Source of the DNA: Puffinus mauretanicus
Lineage: Eukaryota; Chordata; Aves; Procellariiformes; Procellariidae
Assembly: GCA_023333565.1 (NCBI GenBank)
Contig: JAJKFH010002485.1
Location: 682,001-746,000 of the forward strand
DNA length: 64,000 nt
Direction: 5' to 3'
The notes beneath the pieces are model-generated. The model had not been told where the DNA came from. It worked only from the letters and a program-made list of their open reading frames with translations, and ran no database searches. The translations under genes were made by a program, and so were the position numbers. This document shows, one piece after another, positions 59,754-64,000 of the stretch. Position 1 is the stretch's first letter. The number at the start of each line of letters is the position of its first letter.

Positions 59754-62700
59754 AATCAGTAGGAGAGCAACTAAGAATTTCACCCATGACAGCCAAAGAG
59801 TCAGAACAAAACAAGAAAAGTAAATTTCCTCTGGATACTTTTATGAAGTTGCAGACAACTCTGCAAGTCCTTGGAAGTTTTATTTATTCTATGATTTTCC
59901 AATGGTTTTGTTGATAATGTAATAAAATTGTAGATTAGAACAATGAAAAATAAATTTCCTAGATAATTTGCACATTGAATTCCAAGAAAAATGAGATATT
60001 GAAGCTAATAAATTACCATATTTAAATGGCTAAGTTTGGAAACCTTTTGCATATTACTGAAAAAGTGGGGCAGTTCCACTTCTCAACTGTAACTGACTCT
60101 GAGACACATCACAATCAAAATATTAATAATAGCATCTTTGAAAAAATACTTTTATTTTATTTGCAATTTCTTCTTGTTTTAGTAGATCATTTGAATTTGT
60201 TTAACAAGGTGACCTTGCTTTTTTTGTTGATTTCTCTTTTTTGTTTCTTTAATGATGTCTTTGATATTTCTGGATGCTGCAGCAGGGAGAGGGAAAGTGA
60301 GAAAGAGAGAAAACATGGAAGTGAATGTATTCACTGAGGAAGAAAACAGAATTTGGCAAACAGTTGAATTAACTGTGTTTAGTAGGTGGCTTGCATTATG
60401 TTATCCTCTTCCCACATACAACCCTGGACTGTTCTAGTTTATTTTAAGGAAGATATCTGAAATCACACAAAGAATTGAAAAATCAATAAACTAGCTTAGT
60501 TGCTCAAGCAGTAAAAATCAATTTTGTGGTGTCTTGTTTTCTAAGCAAAGTTTGTGGAATTACACTGTAATTGTGGAAAAGCATGCAAAAAATTAAGCTC
60601 CATGAAGGACTGAAAATATGCAATTGTATATTTTTTCTTTAACAATCAGTACTAAATTCCATTTTTTAATGACATTTTCAAACAAACAAAAAATGTTATC
60701 ACTTAGTACAGTTATCTATCCAGTAAATAAAATAGTTAATTTTCTTCCAATATATATTTTATTTCTATTATTATATAATGTGTATGTAACACTATATATT
60801 CATCTTTATCCTTTGTGTGGAAAATGCGAAAAAAAAAAATTGTGTCTTTGATTACAGTATTTATTCTCATTTGAAAGACAGACCTTTCCTGTCATGAGTG
60901 GAACAGATACGCTAAGGGGGGCAGCGGCCAGTTTATTCTGATTTTTTTTTTCAGTAAATCGAGAATGCATCCATACCAGCAGCGACAAAAGAGAATGCAT
61001 GGTCGCGTAAAACGTCTGGATCTCAGATCTCTTGTGTTCAGTGAGAGACTATCCAGTGACTAGGATTCAGTGAACAACTGACTACAGTGAGATTTGCATC
61101 AAGTGCTGTATTTTTATATTTCAAACCTGTCCCCTCCAGAAGCAACATATAGGAAGATTAAACATGCCTCACCCAGTTTGGGCATGCATCGTGCCTATTT
61201 GTGAAAGTGAGATAAGAGCTGCTAAGTGACCAGTACGGGTTTGAAGGATTCTGGATATTTTCATGGCAGACAAATGTCAAAACTTCCATCACTTACAGGA
61301 TCACCTTACAGTAGACTACCTAGGAGATACAGGTTCTAGTCCTTAGGCTGCATATATGAAAGGTTTGTTCAGCATTTTTAAGGAGATGCTATCCCTCTTC
61401 CTAGGATTATTTTACAGAATTGTCTTGTGAAAGGTGGGGTTAAACACCTGGCCTACCCAGGAAGAGGAGAGACTGACTATTCTTACCTCTATGCCAAGCA
61501 AATGCTGTATCTGCTAGGTAAAAATTAGGTATTGTATATACAACACTATCACCATCTAACCATTATGGTTTGTATGGAGTCTGAGAATATGAAAATAGTG
61601 AAAGTGAACCCTAGGGGTGAGATAGGCAGAGATGCACCTAGTTTGAAATTCTGGCTGTGTGAAGAATGTCTGCAAGAGTGCTGTGTGCCACCAGGAGATG
61701 GGTAGCTATGTTCATGGCTGGTAGCAAAAAATCAGAGAACAGCATTAGCATCACTGAAACCCTGAGGGACTTGTGTGTCTTCAGATTTGACAGCAAAAAG
61801 GGAAGGGGACAGGAAAACGTCATATTTAAATTTTAGAGTGTACCATGGCACTGAAAGTATTGAAAGCTAACACAAGGCTGATGTGGATGAGGAAGTTCCT
61901 TACTCCCGTACAGGCAGTACTGCACGCAATGCGTACTGTATCCTGCAGCCATGGGATCAGGGACTTTAATCTCCTCATCAGGGTCAGTCTTTCTCCTTGT
62001 CACGCTTGCATTGCTGCTGCAAGAGCCAGGGAAAAGCTGTGGCCCTGTGTGGGGGATGCAACTGGGAACTGGAGGATCTAAGCCCTCTGTTCCTCCCATC
62101 TAGTGCTGTTTTTTCTCCTGAGAAACTTCTATCCATATAACCTGATGGAAAAAAAAGTGTGACAGTGGATAAGATTCATAGTTCCAGATAAACATTTCAC
62201 GTATTTAAAGAAGTGGACAAATTGTAGTCGTCATAATGTTTTAGAAGTCTTAGCAGGCTTGTTGCTTGGTTTTAGAACTTAAGTAGAACTCTACTTAAAT
62301 TAAACTCCAAAAGGATTTTAACAAAATGAAAGATTCACAAGTAGCATTTCTTAGCATTTAGAATTAGAGTGGCCTGCTCAAGCCAGTGCATCAATGAAAA
62401 AGAAAAGCCAAGCTTGCCTTTTAGAGTTCTTTAAACAGAAAGGCTTATTTTGATTGTAACAAAACCACCCATAAATCTATGCACATATATATTGATCTTT
62501 CTTTCCTCTTAAAAATGACTCTGTCCCAGTAAGTTGGCATATTTCATAAACAAACCAACAAATTATTGATCCATCATATACTCTAAAAATCCTGTGAAGA
62601 ATCTAGGTTGCTTTTAAGTTCATGCTGTACCTTAGGGAATGAGAAACTCCAAAATGAAAAATAGATATGTAAAAAGAAGCACAAATAATGGAAGACGTAT

Positions 62701-63492
62701 AACTACTTTTACTTCTGCTTAACCTTTCATTGTAATTCATTCTCTGTTCATTAAAACTCTTTTTTATGAGCTAATAGGTTATGTAATGTGGTAATATGAT
62801 TCTTTGTGGTGGCTATTAGTTATTAAATTTATTATATATGCATGCAGATATCCTTTTTGGCAAATGCTGGGGTATGCTTACTGCATATTTTCGTAAGCAG
62901 GAATCGTACAAAACTAAGACAGCCTAGCATCTTGTTGCTGAAAGCAATGTTATATTCAGTTTGGATTAGAGATGGATACTAGTGAAATAAGGAAGTAGAT
63001 TGCAGATGCTTATTAGTACTAAGTTAATGAACAATGCTATGAAATGTTAGAGCCAGGTGGCTTTTCAGTTATTCAACCTATCTTCCTTACACTATTTTGA
63101 AGAGCTGACATGACACACAGAATCACCAGGAGCTTAACAGTGAATGACTTGCCAGCAAGAGATGGCAGTAGGCTAACGATGCCTTTCAGAAAGGGGAGAG
63201 AATTAATGATATTAGTCAGTGGTAAAATAAGCCATTGTTAGTGGCTATTTATTCAGTCACTGATCCATTAACCAAAAAGATGCAATTCTCCTCCATTAAA
63301 GTGTAATAGCAGGGTTGCAGAAGCTAAGACTATTTTTGCAAAACACCTGCCCTGATGTAGCTGAATTTCCTGTACTTAGGCAAATATCAGAAAAAAAAGC
63401 TTGGACACCTTGGTACAGACTTGTTGTCTGAAAAAGACTCCTCTCTCGGCAGCTGTCTACTACTGGAGATGCTTTCCAGTTTGACCTGAAAG

Positions 63493-63562
63493 TTCCTCAC
63501 GTTCCTGCTCTTCTTCTTTTGTCCTTGCCCTTTTGTACTTGCTCTCACCTGCACAGGTAGGT
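63493..63562 (+). promoter_or_regulatory. Second recursive-splice-site-like motif
   Basis: About 60 bases that are mostly pyrimidine and contain no AG (63493-63554) lead into GCACAG|GTAGGTA, with the junction at 63556/63557. The long AG-free tract and the immediate donor give it the same form as the site at 42858. It could be a recursive splice site, the start of an exon using a later donor, or chance. Confidence 0.25.
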
Positions 63563-64000
63563 ATCTTCTTCTGATGGGGCAGGAAACAGTAACTCTATGA
63601 GCAGTGCTTAATCCCCTGTTCGATCTTTACCAGTAGGCATGCTATAAACTCACCTATACACACTCATAGGGATGGGCATGAACTAGGGCATGAATCACTT
63701 GTTCCTCTCTGCATAATGGCACTATATAAGCTTCTATAAGAATAGAAGGTGCATACAGCTACTTTCTGCCCCCTATTCCTTTAATTTCTGGTCTTTGTCA
63801 AGCAAGCAATGCCTTACTTTTAAGACTTTTCTTCTATTTTGTCTGTTATGTGAATAAGAGGAAGGCTGAAAAGATCAATCAAACCTTTGCAGAACAATGT
63901 AGGAGTTGATGAAAGATGTTTTCAACAGTGAGCATGAAGAAAACTTAAGCAGCATACAGGATCCTTATGCTAACCACAAAAATTAAAAAAAAATTAGAAA
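63563..64000. other. AT-rich DNA at window end
   Basis: Nothing is recognised in this last stretch. The window stops in unique AT-rich sequence with an A-rich end. Confidence 0.5.

Larger units (their letters stand above)
56729..63492. other. AT-rich DNA, no recognisable gene
   Basis: No gene, transposon or RNA gene is recognised in nearly 7 kb. ORFs are at most 103 codons (plus, 60026-60337, low-complexity Leu/Phe-rich). It contains a tandem duplication (59104-59164) and a 17-T run (59737-59753). Confidence 0.5.

Noticed and set aside
1..64000. Retroviral gag, pol or env coding sequence beside the LTRs
   Set aside because: I looked on both sides of all four LTRs and found no adjoining internal sequence; all appear to be solo LTRs.

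Overview
This window looks like nuclear DNA from a bird, most likely a neoavian. The evidence is its repeats: at least six CR1 LINE fragments on both strands, with typical CR1 3' ends, CR1 reverse-transcriptase motifs and one CR1 endonuclease region. There are also four solitary LTRs of endogenous retroviruses, three of them with recognisable 5-bp target-site duplications. The background is AT-rich and carries homopolymer runs. I see no bacterial, viral-genome, organellar, rRNA or tRNA signal.

I cannot identify any intact protein-coding gene. All open reading frames are short (172 codons at most). The longest lie inside LTRs, CR1 relics or a GC-rich repeat, where they are by-products of composition. 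The window is either a gene desert or the inside of a very long intron.

Layout: 1-3.6 kb is unclassified sequence with a GC-richer block at 1.8-2.5 kb. 3.6-10.2 kb holds three CR1 fragments (two minus, one plus). 10.3-10.9 kb is a solo LTR on the minus strand. 11.16-11.79 kb is a CpG island with a textbook CTCF-like site and a 21-bp minisatellite. 15.7-17.8 kb is the longest CR1 relic. 17.8-30.8 kb is AT-rich and featureless to me. 30.8-31.4 kb is a second solo LTR. 31.4-49.7 kb is unique or low-complexity DNA with a candidate exon, an AT-rich tract, a perfect hairpin and a strong recursive-splice-like motif. 49.7-51.65 kb holds two solo LTRs of different families only 269 bp apart. 54-57 kb holds two more CR1 fragments. 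The remainder is AT-rich, with a second recursive-splice-like motif near the end.

The most interesting signals are regulatory. They are the CTCF-like site in an isolated CpG island, and a set of strong plus-strand splice-like signals (a 9-nt microexon candidate, a 71-nt exon candidate and two zero-length CAG|GT sites behind long AG-free pyrimidine tracts). The splice signals would fit a huge plus-strand intron. Against that reading, three of the four LTRs lie in plus orientation, and sense LTRs with poly(A) signals are usually depleted inside introns. I found no convincing evidence of a new protein-based system.
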